From: Niastella soli
GTDB taxonomy: Bacteria > Bacteroidota > Bacteroidia > Chitinophagales > Chitinophagaceae
DNA length: 64,000 bases
Assembly: GCF_017742245.1 (NCBI RefSeq)
Contig: NZ_JAGHKO010000002.1
Coordinates: forward strand, 1 to 64,000
Direction of reading: 5' to 3'
A program made the position numbers and the translations under genes. The notes under the pieces were generated by a model, which made no database searches, had not been told where the DNA came from, and saw nothing but the letters and a program-made list of their open reading frames with translations. Below, piece by piece: positions 42,520-50,735 of this stretch; position 1 is the stretch's first letter, and the number at the start of each line of letters is the position of its first letter.

Positions 42520-42546
42520 GTATATAAGTAACTGACAATAAACCAC

Positions 42547-42954
42547 TTAATGAACAGCCACTGGCATCAGTTCTACCTTGGTCATCTGGTAATGATGGTT
42601 CTGCAGCTCATGAACACTGATCGGTTGGTTCAGGTACCGGTGATCTTCCCGCCACCATACTTCCAGACTCGAAAAGTCGCCTTTTTGGGGTAACAGCACC
42701 CTGAAAGAGCCTTTCATGTACTTCGTGCTTCCATCCCCATTTTCGTGTTTGGTAAACCCAAGTTTTCCCATTTGCTCATCATTCAGGGCAATCGGGAACA
42801 ACTCAACTGGCCCATACCAATACTCGGTCTCACTGGCCTCTACTAACGCTTTGCCTTCCGGCCGGTCAACATCCTTTACCATCCCCTCTCTTTGTTGGCC
42901 TTCATATTCGGCCAAAACCATATCCCCGAATTTAAGATCTGAAATTTTGATCAT
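42547..42954 (-). CDS. Hypothetical protein, 135 aa
   Basis: I do not recognise this protein. It begins MIKISDLKFGDMVLAEYEGQQREGMVKDVDR, which suggests a small SH3-like or tudor-like beta barrel. A charged middle and the motif VWWREDHRYLNQPISVHELQNHHYQ follow. It has no signal peptide or membrane helix and is probably cytoplasmic. It has its own terminator and no operon partner. Confidence 0.65.
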   Translation of the reverse strand: MIKISDLKFGDMVLAEYEGQQREGMVKDVDRPEGKALVEASETEYWYGPVELFPIALNDEQMGKLGFTKHENGDGSTKYMKGSFRVLLPQKGDFSSLEVWWREDHRYLNQPISVHELQNHHYQMTKVELMPVAVH

Positions 42955-43135
42955 ATGACAGCATTTTTAGTTGATTTCTAATTTACAAAAGGCTGGCCAC
43001 ATAACCATATTAAGTTTCAAGTGTTTCTTTTTCGGTTTTAAAGAGCTGAGTTTGGGTGCCGGTTCCCCAGGCACCACGTACCGGGTCCTGAGCGCCCTGA
43101 ACGGAGTCGAAGGGTCGAAGGCGGCATTCCGGTAC

Positions 43136-44434
43136 CTATTCTATGATGAAGGCTTCCGCCATTTCTTCGGCCTTTTCTGCTACAGTAGGTGTTTTGGCAA
43201 ACTTGTGCCCTACCTGCTTGTTTATGAAATACATCATGATCATACATCCTGTCATACTTACCATCACAATAATACCCAGGGTACCGTAATGCAGCAGCTT
43301 TCCACCGGGTCCTTCGGCGATCACCAATCCGGCCAATGCAGCGGCCAAACCGCCTGATAATTGCTGAACCGATGAATTGATACTCATAAACGCGCCCCGG
43401 TCAGTTGGTTGAGGTACAGCGCTTATCAGGGCTGTAGAAGAGACCATCCGTGCCATAATACCGGCAAACATGGTCACATTGATCGCGATCACCATTGCCA
43501 GCGGCGTAACGCCCAGGTTGGTATAAATAGCTACTACGATCATGGTTAACACGGTACCCGCCACAAAAATCTTGTACTTGCCCAGTTTATCGCTCAAGAA
43601 ACCAGTCAGGGGGCCAAAAACGAAGGAAAATAAACCCGAAACGCCATACAACACTGGCAGATCTGCCTGCGTCAAGCCCAGGTTGTGGATACTGAAGGCG
43701 CTGCCGAAAGGCATCAGCATAAAGCCGCCGGTAGCCAGCAAGGTGGTGGTCAAAAAGGCTAAAAGGTAGTTTCTATTATTAATGGTCTTTCCCAAATGTT
43801 CAAAAGGATTACGGTCATGCTGCAATTGAAGGTGAGCCGTAACCGGTTTCATATACAGGGCAATGATAATGCCCGGCAACAGGCCAACGCCCACAATCAT
43901 CCAGAAAGGTGCATGCCAGCCGAAATGGTTGGCCAACACTAATCCAATTGGCAGGCCCAATACCTGGCTTACCCCAAAGGCCATTTGCACAAAACCCATC
44001 ACCCTTCCCCTACGTTCAATGCTGAACAGATCGGTGATGATGGCCATGCCTACAGAACCGATCACCCCGCCAAACAATCCGGTCACAATACGGGCAGCCA
44101 GCAGGAAATGGTAGGTGTTGGCCATAGCGCATAAGGCGGTCCCAATTAAAAACCCTACGTAAAAGAAGATAAGCAATTTCTTCCGGTCGAATTTATCGGC
44201 AAAACCGGCCGCCAACATTCCGGAAATACAGGCGCTGAAGGCGTAAACCGATACAGCCCAGCCAAACTGGGACGGGCTTATTTTTAATTGAGGCATCAGG
44301 ATGGCACCCAGGGGCGACATCACCATAAAATCAAGGATAACAGTAAATTGTAAAAAGGCAAGGATGGCTATTACAAACACCTCATATCCCGAAAAGGATG
44401 GTTTAGGTGCTTTAGCTGGTTTGGTTGAATTCAT
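43136..44434 (-). CDS. MFS transporter, probable drug or metabolite exporter
   Basis: The 432-residue transporter has twelve predicted helices. Its motif A-like loop (GFADKFDRKKLLIFFYVGF) lies between helices 2 and 3, and a second copy (GFLSDKLGKYKIFVAG) lies in the C-terminal half. The family is the DHA1-like exporter group. It is the last gene of a TetR-controlled unit (45524-43136), which favours export of a toxic compound. Its 5' end is duplicated in the remnant gene at 44458. Confidence 0.85.
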   Translation of the reverse strand: MNSTKPAKAPKPSFSGYEVFVIAILAFLQFTVILDFMVMSPLGAILMPQLKISPSQFGWAVSVYAFSACISGMLAAGFADKFDRKKLLIFFYVGFLIGTALCAMANTYHFLLAARIVTGLFGGVIGSVGMAIITDLFSIERRGRVMGFVQMAFGVSQVLGLPIGLVLANHFGWHAPFWMIVGVGLLPGIIIALYMKPVTAHLQLQHDRNPFEHLGKTINNRNYLLAFLTTTLLATGGFMLMPFGSAFSIHNLGLTQADLPVLYGVSGLFSFVFGPLTGFLSDKLGKYKIFVAGTVLTMIVVAIYTNLGVTPLAMVIAINVTMFAGIMARMVSSTALISAVPQPTDRGAFMSINSSVQQLSGGLAAALAGLVIAEGPGGKLLHYGTLGIIVMVSMTGCMIMMYFINKQVGHKFAKTPTVAEKAEEMAEAFIIE

Positions 44435-44457
44435 TTGATTCGGTTTGAAAAAATTAA

Positions 44458-44616
44458 TTAATCAGGCAGTTCTTCATTTACCATTTGAATGACATCAAGG
44501 GGCGACATTAGCAAGTCTAGGGTAAAAGTTTGTAAAAAGGCAAGGAACACCATCACAAACAATTCCCATCCTGAAAAGTATGGTTTGGGTACGCTGGTTC
44601 GTTTGGTTAACCTCAT
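44458..44616 (-). pseudogene. Chimeric short ORF: MFS N-terminus fused to the C-terminus of the upstream small gene
   Basis: An intact 52-codon frame begins MRLTKRTSVPKPYFSGWELF and ends VIQMVNEELPD. Its first 40 residues align with the start of the adjacent MFS protein (KAPKPSFSGYEVFV...AFLQFTVILDFMVMSPL). Its last residues align with the end of the adjacent 84-residue protein (DDIIRVITNAGYLCEELPD). The flanking DNA (TTTGAAAAAATTAATTAAT) is repeated on both sides. This is the scar of a tandem duplication of the small-gene/MFS unit followed by an in-frame deletion. It may still be translated as a one-helix peptide. Confidence 0.7.
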
Positions 44617-44639
44617 TTGATCAGGTTTGAAAAAATTAA

Positions 44640-44894
44640 TTAATCTGGCAGTTCTTCACATAAATACCCCGCATTGGTTATAACCCGAATGATGTCGTCA
44701 GGTAATAACCAGGACGTTTCAATACGCAAAACATTGTCGATGTCATGCTCATCCACATTCCACCGCAAAATGCCGGGTATATCTCCCATTATGGGTGAAA
44801 TGCGGTGAATATCTTTTGCCGACACCAGGTTGGTTTTGAAAACCAATACATTAAGTGCAGTTTTTGCGTACATGGCTGGTTTAATGTTATTCAT
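44640..44894 (-). CDS. Small HMA-like-fold protein without CxxC
   Basis: The 84-residue protein contains ALNVLVFKTNLVSAKDIHRI, PGILRWNVDEHDIDNVLRIE and IIRVITNAGYLCEELPD. This beta-alpha-beta-beta-alpha-beta order resembles heavy-metal-associated domains, but the CxxC metal site is missing. ATG 44894 is chosen because the longer frame to 44906 runs into the TetR-type operator at 44898-44911. It lies between tetR and the MFS gene and is likely co-regulated with them. Its role is unknown. Confidence 0.6.
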   Translation of the reverse strand: MNNIKPAMYAKTALNVLVFKTNLVSAKDIHRISPIMGDIPGILRWNVDEHDIDNVLRIETSWLLPDDIIRVITNAGYLCEELPD

Positions 44895-44897
44895 AAA

Positions 44898-44911
44898 AAT
44901 GAACATTCATT
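44898..44911. promoter_or_regulatory. Probable TetR operator in front of the small gene
   Basis: AATGAACATTCATT differs by one base from the perfect palindrome AATGAATATTCATT at 45539-45552, which overlaps the tetR promoter. Confidence 0.6.
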
Positions 44912-44933
44912 TACTTAAGTGGACAAAAAAATA

Positions 44934-45524
44934 CTAGGGTTTGAGCGCCTTCAATACCAATTGAAGGGTTAATTCAACAGTACTATCGGTGATCTTGAAG
45001 TTGTCACTGGCGGGCGTTTCACCCTGGGCATGGAATTTCATCAGCTGATAGAGGGGCGCAAAAGCAATGGACCAGTATACTTCAAATGGCAGCGGTGTAC
45101 ACTCTCCTTTATTGATTGCATTATGCATGAATTTGCCCAGCACATCACCAAAGGTTGTTCTGATGGTCTTTTTGATGTTGTCATAAACCGGCGTATACCG
45201 GATCTGCTCAATGAACTGTACATCCAATGGATAGCTTATATAAAATTCCAACCGGTTCTTCCATTGAATAGACATGCCCTCAGCAAACGACATTTTGGGA
45301 TGAAGCCCGCGCAAACTGATATCCATCATCCGGACACTGACCTCCGTCGCGATCTTGATCACCAGATCGTCCCGGTCCTTATAGTAAATGTATAAGGTAG
45401 CTGGCGAGACGCCGGCAGCCTTGGCCAGTTTCTGCATGCTGAAACCGTCAAGCCCCTCCTTTACGATCATTTCTATCGCTTTTTCGCGGATACTATTTTC
45501 TTTATTGGCATCTCTTGTGCGCAT
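44934..45524 (-). CDS. TetR-family transcriptional regulator
   Basis: The 196-residue protein begins MRTRDANKENSIREKAIEMI. Its N-terminal helix-turn-helix (GLDGFSMQKLAKAAGVSPATLYIYYKDRDDLVIKI) matches the TetR family; the C-terminal ligand-binding part is variable as usual. The longer frame to 45551 would read through the promoter (-7 at 45531-45538) and is rejected. A perfect palindrome in the promoter spacer and a near copy before the next gene point to autoregulation and control of the exporter downstream. The inducer is unknown. Confidence 0.85.
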   Translation of the reverse strand: MRTRDANKENSIREKAIEMIVKEGLDGFSMQKLAKAAGVSPATLYIYYKDRDDLVIKIATEVSVRMMDISLRGLHPKMSFAEGMSIQWKNRLEFYISYPLDVQFIEQIRYTPVYDNIKKTIRTTFGDVLGKFMHNAINKGECTPLPFEVYWSIAFAPLYQLMKFHAQGETPASDNFKITDSTVELTLQLVLKALKP

Positions 45525-45530
45525 CGGGTG

Positions 45531-45538
45531 CAAATATA
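45531..45538 (-). promoter_or_regulatory. -7 promoter element of the tetR/MFS unit
   Basis: TATATTTG on the minus strand lies 6 nt before the ATG at 45524, so the transcript is nearly leaderless. Confidence 0.6.
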
Positions 45539-45552
45539 AATGAATATTCATT
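45539..45552. promoter_or_regulatory. TetR autoregulatory operator
   Basis: AATGAATATTCATT is a perfect 14-bp palindrome located in the spacer between the -33 and -7 positions of the tetR promoter. Confidence 0.65.
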
Positions 45553-45856
45553 CACTTTTAACCTTTTTCACCGAAATTTCACCGAGGGTGGCAAAAGAAG
45601 GGATGAAGCAGGAAATAGACGGTGGGTAGAAAAGTTCTTGTTTAAGCCACTTCTCCCCTTCTCCCTCAATATTTTAATTGGTATCTGTTCATAAAAGAAG
45701 ATCGCCCCGTAATACTTTCAATTTGTAACGAGGCGCATAGGCTCCAACTTATTTTCGCTCATTTGTAACCGAAACAGCGGCAGTTCAGCGAGCATTAAAA
45801 ATTGTATTTCTCACATTAATTTTTACACCCTGTCTTTTAATACCATTAACATATTT

Positions 45857-45885
45857 TTTGGATGCCACAAGTTGCTGTACCTTTG
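45857..45885 (+). promoter_or_regulatory. Promoter of the small lipoprotein gene
   Basis: TTTG (45857-45860), a 17-nt spacer and TACCTTTG (45878-45885) fit the consensus. The rest of the gap from 45553 shows nothing recognisable. Confidence 0.65.
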
Positions 45886-45961
45886 CATATTAGTTACACC
45901 CTTATGCAACGAAAGCAACTTACCCGTTGTCGTAGTGCAGTCAGCCATGAATACAAATATT

Positions 45962-46336
45962 ATGAAAAAAGCATTTTTGTTTACCTCGCTGGTCCTGCTG
46001 CTGTTTGCAGCTTGCCGCAAAGCGAACAACCCAACGGTATATGACCTGGGGGTAGACCTACAAAACACATTCGACAAGGATAATGTGCAGGTGGAGATCG
46101 ATAATCAACCATTACTGAACACACAGGTAACCACCAACGATCTGCTGGGTTTGGCCACCAGTATTTCCACTGCCAATACGGAAGGTAAGCATACCATTAA
46201 AGTGGTCGTAAATGGCGCCATCGAAAAAAGCGAAAGCTTTACACAAAGCAGCGAATTGTACGTGGGCATCACTTATAACAAAACGGCTAACGACATTTCC
46301 TTCAAATTTTCACCCCACCGGTTCGTATACGATTAA
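45962..46336 (+). CDS. Small lipoprotein of unknown function
   Basis: The 124-residue product starts MKKAFLFTSLVLLLFAACRK, a lipoprotein signal with Cys18 after the lipobox FAAC. The open frame extends to 45872, but that would cross the promoter at 45878, so the ATG at 45962 (or 45947) is preferred. The mature part looks like a single beta-sandwich domain (VQVEIDNQPLLNTQVTTND; GKHTIKVVVNGAIEKSESFT) that might bind a ligand through its loops. A terminator follows at 46364. Confidence 0.7.
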   Translation: MKKAFLFTSLVLLLFAACRKANNPTVYDLGVDLQNTFDKDNVQVEIDNQPLLNTQVTTNDLLGLATSISTANTEGKHTIKVVVNGAIEKSESFTQSSELYVGITYNKTANDISFKFSPHRFVYD

Positions 46337-46363
46337 CTAAAAGTCTATCACTAAAATATTTTA

Positions 46364-46396
46364 GAGGGTGTCTCAAATTATGGGATACCCTCTTTT
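46364..46396 (+). terminator. Intrinsic terminator of the lipoprotein gene
   Basis: GAGGGT/ACCCTC with additional GTC/GGA-side pairing, followed by TTTTC. Confidence 0.6.
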
Positions 46397-46428
46397 CATT
46401 TACCCAATTACACCCAGAATTTTGATGC

Positions 46429-46527
46429 CCTCACAGGGACCTCACAGGGACCTCACAAGGACCTCACAAGGACCTCACAAGGATAAAGTCCCTGTTAAGT
46501 CCGGGTAAAGTCCCTGCCAAGCCCCCC
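46429..46527 (+). repeat. Two adjoining 11-bp arrays in inverted sense
   Basis: Five units of CCTCACARGGA (46429-46483) are followed directly by units TAAAGTCCCTG, TTAAGTCCGGG, TAAAGTCCCTG and CCAAGCCCCCC (46484-46527). The first set contains AGGGAC and the second GTCCCT, so the two sets can pair. Confidence 0.85.
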
Positions 46528-46595
46528 TTGGGGCTTGGCTGAAGCCATTCTCAGGCCCGATTACTTATGCTACATCCCCTTTTTTGTTGACCACA

Positions 46596-47714
46596 TCATG
46601 ACCGTTTTTTGTAATTGATCACTGCCCAGGTGTTTAACACAACCGCAAAACCCAACACGGTATAAATATGCGTGCTGATGTCTTTTAAGCCGCTCCCCTT
46701 CAACACCACCATACGCATTACATCAATAAAATAAGTAACGGGATTGATTTTGGTAGTAGCCCTTGCCCAGGCTGGCATACTATCTATAGAAGTGTACAGC
46801 CCGCTTAATAAAATGAATACCATCATCAAAAAGAAAGACAACAGCATAGCCTGTTGCTGATTGCTGGTGTATGTTGATAACAGCAGCCCCAGTCCCAGCA
46901 CAGCTAACAGATATACCGCTGCAAACGTATAGATCACCAATAAACTACCCAGCGGCATAATGCCATAAGCGACCCGCGCTATGGTTAACCCAATGGTCAA
47001 TATCAACAGCCCCAGGATCCAGAACGGGATCAGTTTACCCAGTATAAAATGGTATTTCTTCACCGGAGTTACATTGATCTGTTCAATGGTACCGATCTCC
47101 TTTTCCCGTACAATGTTGAGGGATGCCAGAAAAGACCCAACCATGGTCACCAGTACCACCAGTATGCCCGGCACCATAAAATACTTGTAGTTCATAGAAG
47201 GGTTGAACCAGTTACTGGATGTTACATTAACCTGCAACTCCGGACTATATCGGGGAAGTTGGATCCACTTCAACCGCACTTCCCGGTTATAATCCTGAAT
47301 AATGCTTCGCAGATAGGCACCTCCCAGGTTGGCTTTTACTCCATTGATAGCATTGATGGCCATGAACAGGGTAGACTCATTTTCTTTGATCAGTTTCTTT
47401 TCAAAATCGACCGGTATTTCCAGCACCAGATCACTTTGGTCGTGTTCTACCTGCTGCAAGGCATTGGTATAGGACCCGGAATAATCCTGCAAACGGAAAT
47501 AACCGGAGGAAGTCACTTTGTTTACTAGGTTCCGCGAATATTGTGAATGATCATGATCTACCACACTCAGCTGAATATTCTTTACTTCATAATCGGCTGC
47601 CCAGGGCAGGATCAACAGTTGTATGGAAGGCATCATAAAGATGATGCGGATGATAGATGGATCGCGGAATATTTGACGGAATTCCTTTTGAAGTAGAAAA
47701 CGTAAGGTTCTCAT
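46596..47714 (-). CDS. ABC-2 type efflux permease (YbhR/YhhJ-like), second permease
   Basis: The 372-residue protein has one N-terminal helix, a periplasmic domain of about 150 residues and five C-terminal helices, the usual ABC-2 efflux permease layout. The segment FLASLNIVREKEIGTIEQINVTPVKKYHFILGKLIPFWILG is the conserved coupling region. It is paired with the preceding permease (9 bp away) and is the last gene of the TolC/HlyD/ATPase/permease operon. Confidence 0.88.
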   Translation of the reverse strand: MRTLRFLLQKEFRQIFRDPSIIRIIFMMPSIQLLILPWAADYEVKNIQLSVVDHDHSQYSRNLVNKVTSSGYFRLQDYSGSYTNALQQVEHDQSDLVLEIPVDFEKKLIKENESTLFMAINAINGVKANLGGAYLRSIIQDYNREVRLKWIQLPRYSPELQVNVTSSNWFNPSMNYKYFMVPGILVVLVTMVGSFLASLNIVREKEIGTIEQINVTPVKKYHFILGKLIPFWILGLLILTIGLTIARVAYGIMPLGSLLVIYTFAAVYLLAVLGLGLLLSTYTSNQQQAMLLSFFLMMVFILLSGLYTSIDSMPAWARATTKINPVTYFIDVMRMVVLKGSGLKDISTHIYTVLGFAVVLNTWAVINYKKRS

Positions 47715-47723
47715 ATAAATAAT

Positions 47724-48830
47724 TTATGCGAGTCTTATTTTGAAATTCCTGATACTCAACCCCAGCAGAAGTAACAGCATGCCAAAAAGGATCAGCGTTT
47801 CCTTCCATACCGATGTTATACCCAGCCCCTTTATCATCACCTCTTTTACGATATAATAAAACCATTTCGCCGGCACCACATTCGAAATGATCCGTAATGG
47901 CAATGGCATATTCTCTATGGGGAACATAAACCCACTGAGCATGATCGTTGGCAGGAACATACCCGTCAGGGCAATGAACATGGCAGTTTGTTGCGAATCG
48001 GTTCGGGTAGAGATCAACAAACCAAACGCCAGACAGGTTAAGGTGAACAATATGCTTTCAAAGATCAATAACAGCAAACTGCCATTGATGGGCACATCCA
48101 GCACAAACACACTCAGCAACAGGATGCTTGTAATATTTACAATAGATAGCAATAAATAGGGAACGGCTTTGGCCGCCACTATCTTGAATGGCTGCATGGG
48201 TGACACCAGCATAATTTCCATAGTGCCTAATTCCTTTTCCCGCACTATGGTAATGGCGGTCATTAAGGTACAAACCAGCATCAGCACCATAGCCATTACA
48301 CCCGGCACAAAACTATAAGCGCCTTTTAACTGCGGGTTATACAACATCCGCATTTCTGTGTTAATGGTGTAAGGCAGGCGGCGGTTGTTGGTGATCCTGT
48401 CCTGGTAATCGAGGATGATGGCCGTGGCATAGTTGGTCAGGGTATTGGCTACGTTCGGATCCGAGGCATCGGCTATCAGTTGCACCTGTGCCGTATTGAA
48501 ATGGTCCAGATCGTTGGCAAAGTTTGCGGGAAAAACAACAGCCATTTTAATATCTCCCTTTTTGAACGCCGCCTCAATTTCGTTGTAAGAATGGATATAC
48601 TGCACAATATCAAAATAACGACTGGCATCCAGTTCACTGCTAAGCGCCTGCGTTGACAGATCGTTCGACTGATCAAAGATGGCGATCTGAGAATTCTTTA
48701 CTTCATTGGTCAATGCAAATCCAAAGATGAGGATCTGCATAATGGGCATGCCCAATAAAATAAACAGCGTTCGCTTATCGCGAAGAATATGGTGAAACTC
48801 CTTTCTTACAAATGAAGTAAACTGTTTCAT
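47724..48830 (-). CDS. ABC-2 type efflux permease (YbhS-like), first permease
   Basis: This 368-residue protein has the same layout as its neighbour. The conserved region is MTAITIVREKELGTMEIMLVSPMQPFKIVAAKAVPYLLLS. The pair would form a heterodimeric channel driven by the two ATPases upstream. Substrate is unknown; in E. coli the YbhGFSR relatives export drugs. Confidence 0.88.
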   Translation of the reverse strand: MKQFTSFVRKEFHHILRDKRTLFILLGMPIMQILIFGFALTNEVKNSQIAIFDQSNDLSTQALSSELDASRYFDIVQYIHSYNEIEAAFKKGDIKMAVVFPANFANDLDHFNTAQVQLIADASDPNVANTLTNYATAIILDYQDRITNNRRLPYTINTEMRMLYNPQLKGAYSFVPGVMAMVLMLVCTLMTAITIVREKELGTMEIMLVSPMQPFKIVAAKAVPYLLLSIVNITSILLLSVFVLDVPINGSLLLLIFESILFTLTCLAFGLLISTRTDSQQTAMFIALTGMFLPTIMLSGFMFPIENMPLPLRIISNVVPAKWFYYIVKEVMIKGLGITSVWKETLILFGMLLLLLGLSIRNFKIRLA

Positions 48831-48916
48831 TAGTGTAAATTCTTGGTTCTAAGTTGTAGTTATTAGGTTCTTAGGTTATTGGGCTTTCTAATAACTTATG
48901 AACTTACTAACTGTAT

Positions 48917-49666
48917 TTAGTCGCCGCTTCTTTTAGCCTGTCTTGCCAGTTTTAAAAACACCTCATCCATAGATGACACGTTAAATGTCTTTTTCAGCTG
49001 CCCAGGCGTATCCAAAGCATCTATTCTACCATCAACCATAATAGAAACCCGGTTACAATACTCGGCCTCATCCATATAGTGTGTAGTCACAAAAATGGTA
49101 ATACCCGATTCGGCGGCTTTATAGATCATATTCCAGAACTCACGCCGGGTAACCGGATCAACCCCGCCAGTTGGCTCATCAAGAAAAACTATTTCCGGTT
49201 CATGAAATATGGCCACAGAGAAAGCCAGCTTTTGCTTCCAGCCAAGCGGCAATGATCTTACCAGTTTATTTTCTTCCGCCTCCAGATGCAATTCCCGCAG
49301 CAGGAAGGCTGTTTTCTCTTTTATAAAGGCATCACTTTTACCATAAATGCCGGCATAGAACCGGATGTTTTCCCGTACGGTAAGGTCTTCATACAGCGAA
49401 AACTTCTGGCTCATGTACCCAATGTTTCGTTTTATCTGTTCTGTTTGTTTATATACATCAAACCCCGCAACGGATGCCTTGCCAGAAGTGGGTATAGACA
49501 ACCCACACAACATGCGCATGGCCGTTGTTTTACCTGCGCCATTCGCTCCCAGGAACCCAAAGATCTCGCCTTTCTTAACGTCAAACGATATGGCATCTAC
49601 GGCAGTGAAATCCCCAAAGCGTTTGGTAAGCGATTCTGCGTAAATGGCGGTGTTATCTGTAATCAT
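48917..49666 (-). CDS. ABC transporter ATP-binding protein
   Basis: The 249-residue ATPase has Walker A GANGAGKTT, Q-loop YMSQKFSLYEDL and Walker B IVFLDEPTGGVDPVTRRE. H-loop TTHYMDEAEYCNRV follows. The signature region reads VRSLPLGWKQKLAFSVAIFHEP, where the usual LSGGxxQ is replaced by LPLGWKQ. Such degenerate signatures occur in one half of heterodimeric exporters. The ATG at 49666 is chosen over TTG 49675. Confidence 0.88.
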   Translation of the reverse strand: MITDNTAIYAESLTKRFGDFTAVDAISFDVKKGEIFGFLGANGAGKTTAMRMLCGLSIPTSGKASVAGFDVYKQTEQIKRNIGYMSQKFSLYEDLTVRENIRFYAGIYGKSDAFIKEKTAFLLRELHLEAEENKLVRSLPLGWKQKLAFSVAIFHEPEIVFLDEPTGGVDPVTRREFWNMIYKAAESGITIFVTTHYMDEAEYCNRVSIMVDGRIDALDTPGQLKKTFNVSSMDEVFLKLARQAKRSGD

Positions 49667-49692
49667 GAGTGTCAATTTGTATAATTAAGCTG

Positions 49693-49758
49693 CAGTTGTC
49701 AGTTGTGAGTGGTGAGTTATCAACTTTATCACCCCACCCCTATCAACTGATCAACTCC
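49693..49758. repeat. Mixed heptad/octad array between the two ATPase genes
   Basis: Heptads CAGTTGT, CAGTTGT, GAGTGGT and GAGTTAT (49694-49721) are followed after a short gap by octads ATCAACTG and ATCAACTC (49743-49758) that include the ATPase stop codon. Confidence 0.6.
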
Positions 49759-50680
49759 TCCCCTCTCCTTTCATCAGCGCAATAAAACAATCCTCTATAT
49801 CAGCCCGAATAGCATGTACCTCCACTTGCCCTAACTGTTGCTGTTGTAAATAAGCAGTTATTGACGATTCCGAATACCCCTCCTTTACAACCACGTGGTG
49901 ATATTCCCCGAATGGATAGGCATCCAATACGCCCTCATACTGTTGCAACAGGTTCAATAATTGCAGCATATTGCCATCATTTACGGCTAATAGCGGATGT
50001 TTATAGGAGGAGATCACGCCTTCCGGCGTATCTACTGACAATATCCCGCCATTCTGTATCAGGGCAACGCGGTCGCACAAACTGGCTTCATCCATATAAG
50101 GGGTTGATACAAGAATGGTGATCCCCTGCTTTTTAAGACTGCGTAACATTTCCCAGAACTCTTTTCGTGATACGGCATCCACCCCCGTGGTGGGTTCATC
50201 CAAAAACAACACGGAGGGTTTATGGATAAGGGCACAACTCAATGCCAGCTTTTGTTTCATCCCGCCCGACAACTTCCCCGCCCTTCTGTCTTTAAAAGGT
50301 TCTATTTGCGAATAGATGTCTTTTATGAGATCATAATTCTCCTGTATGGTAGTGTTGAAGATGGTAGCAAAGAACTCGAGGTTCTCTTCAATGGTCAGGT
50401 CCTGATACAGGGAAAAACGGCCAGGCATATACCCTACCCGCTGGCGTATGGCTTTAAAATCCTTTACTACATCCAACCCATCAACAGAAGCAGTTCCCCC
50501 ATCGGGTAACAATAAGGTAGTGAGAATGCGAAATAAAGAGGTTTTGCCAGCCCCATCGGGACCAATGATACCGAATAGTTCACCCTTCTCTACTTCAAAG
50601 GAAACACCTTTGAGGGCATATACGATGTCCTTCTTTTTACCGTATTGTTTTGTCAGGTTATTTGCAATTACTGATACCAT
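49751..50680 (-). CDS. ABC transporter ATP-binding protein with canonical signature
   Basis: The 309-residue ATPase has Walker A GPDGAGKTS, signature GKLSGGMKQKLALSCALIHKP, Walker B VLFLDEPTTGVDAVSRKE and H-loop STPYMDEASLCDRV (tyrosine replaces the usual histidine). The C-terminal 80 residues are an accessory domain. In E. coli YbhF two such ATPase domains are fused; here they are separate genes, one canonical and one degenerate. The stop codon (TGA, 49751-49753) lies inside an octad repeat. Confidence 0.88.
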   Translation of the reverse strand: MVSVIANNLTKQYGKKKDIVYALKGVSFEVEKGELFGIIGPDGAGKTSLFRILTTLLLPDGGTASVDGLDVVKDFKAIRQRVGYMPGRFSLYQDLTIEENLEFFATIFNTTIQENYDLIKDIYSQIEPFKDRRAGKLSGGMKQKLALSCALIHKPSVLFLDEPTTGVDAVSRKEFWEMLRSLKKQGITILVSTPYMDEASLCDRVALIQNGGILSVDTPEGVISSYKHPLLAVNDGNMLQLLNLLQQYEGVLDAYPFGEYHHVVVKEGYSESSITAYLQQQQLGQVEVHAIRADIEDCFIALMKGEGRS

Positions 50681-50709
50681 ATGTGTCTCCTTTTAAAAGT
50701 TGCACCCCT

Positions 50710-50735
50710 TATCAACCCTATCAACTTATCAACTA
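50710..50735 (-). repeat. Octad-like array containing the HlyD stop codon
   Basis: On the plus strand the units ATCAACCCT, ATCAACTT and ATCAACTA run to 50735. The HlyD stop codon (TAG, 50733-50735) is in the last unit. Confidence 0.6.

Noticed and set aside
43078..43115. Insertion-sequence end (GCGCCCTGAACGGAGTCGAAGGG-like segment)
   Set aside because: No transposase, matching second end or target duplication is visible; it may be an unrelated dispersed repeat.
45872..45946. Upstream extension of the small lipoprotein gene
   Set aside because: It covers the -7 element at 45878-45885, and the lipoprotein signal begins at 45962.
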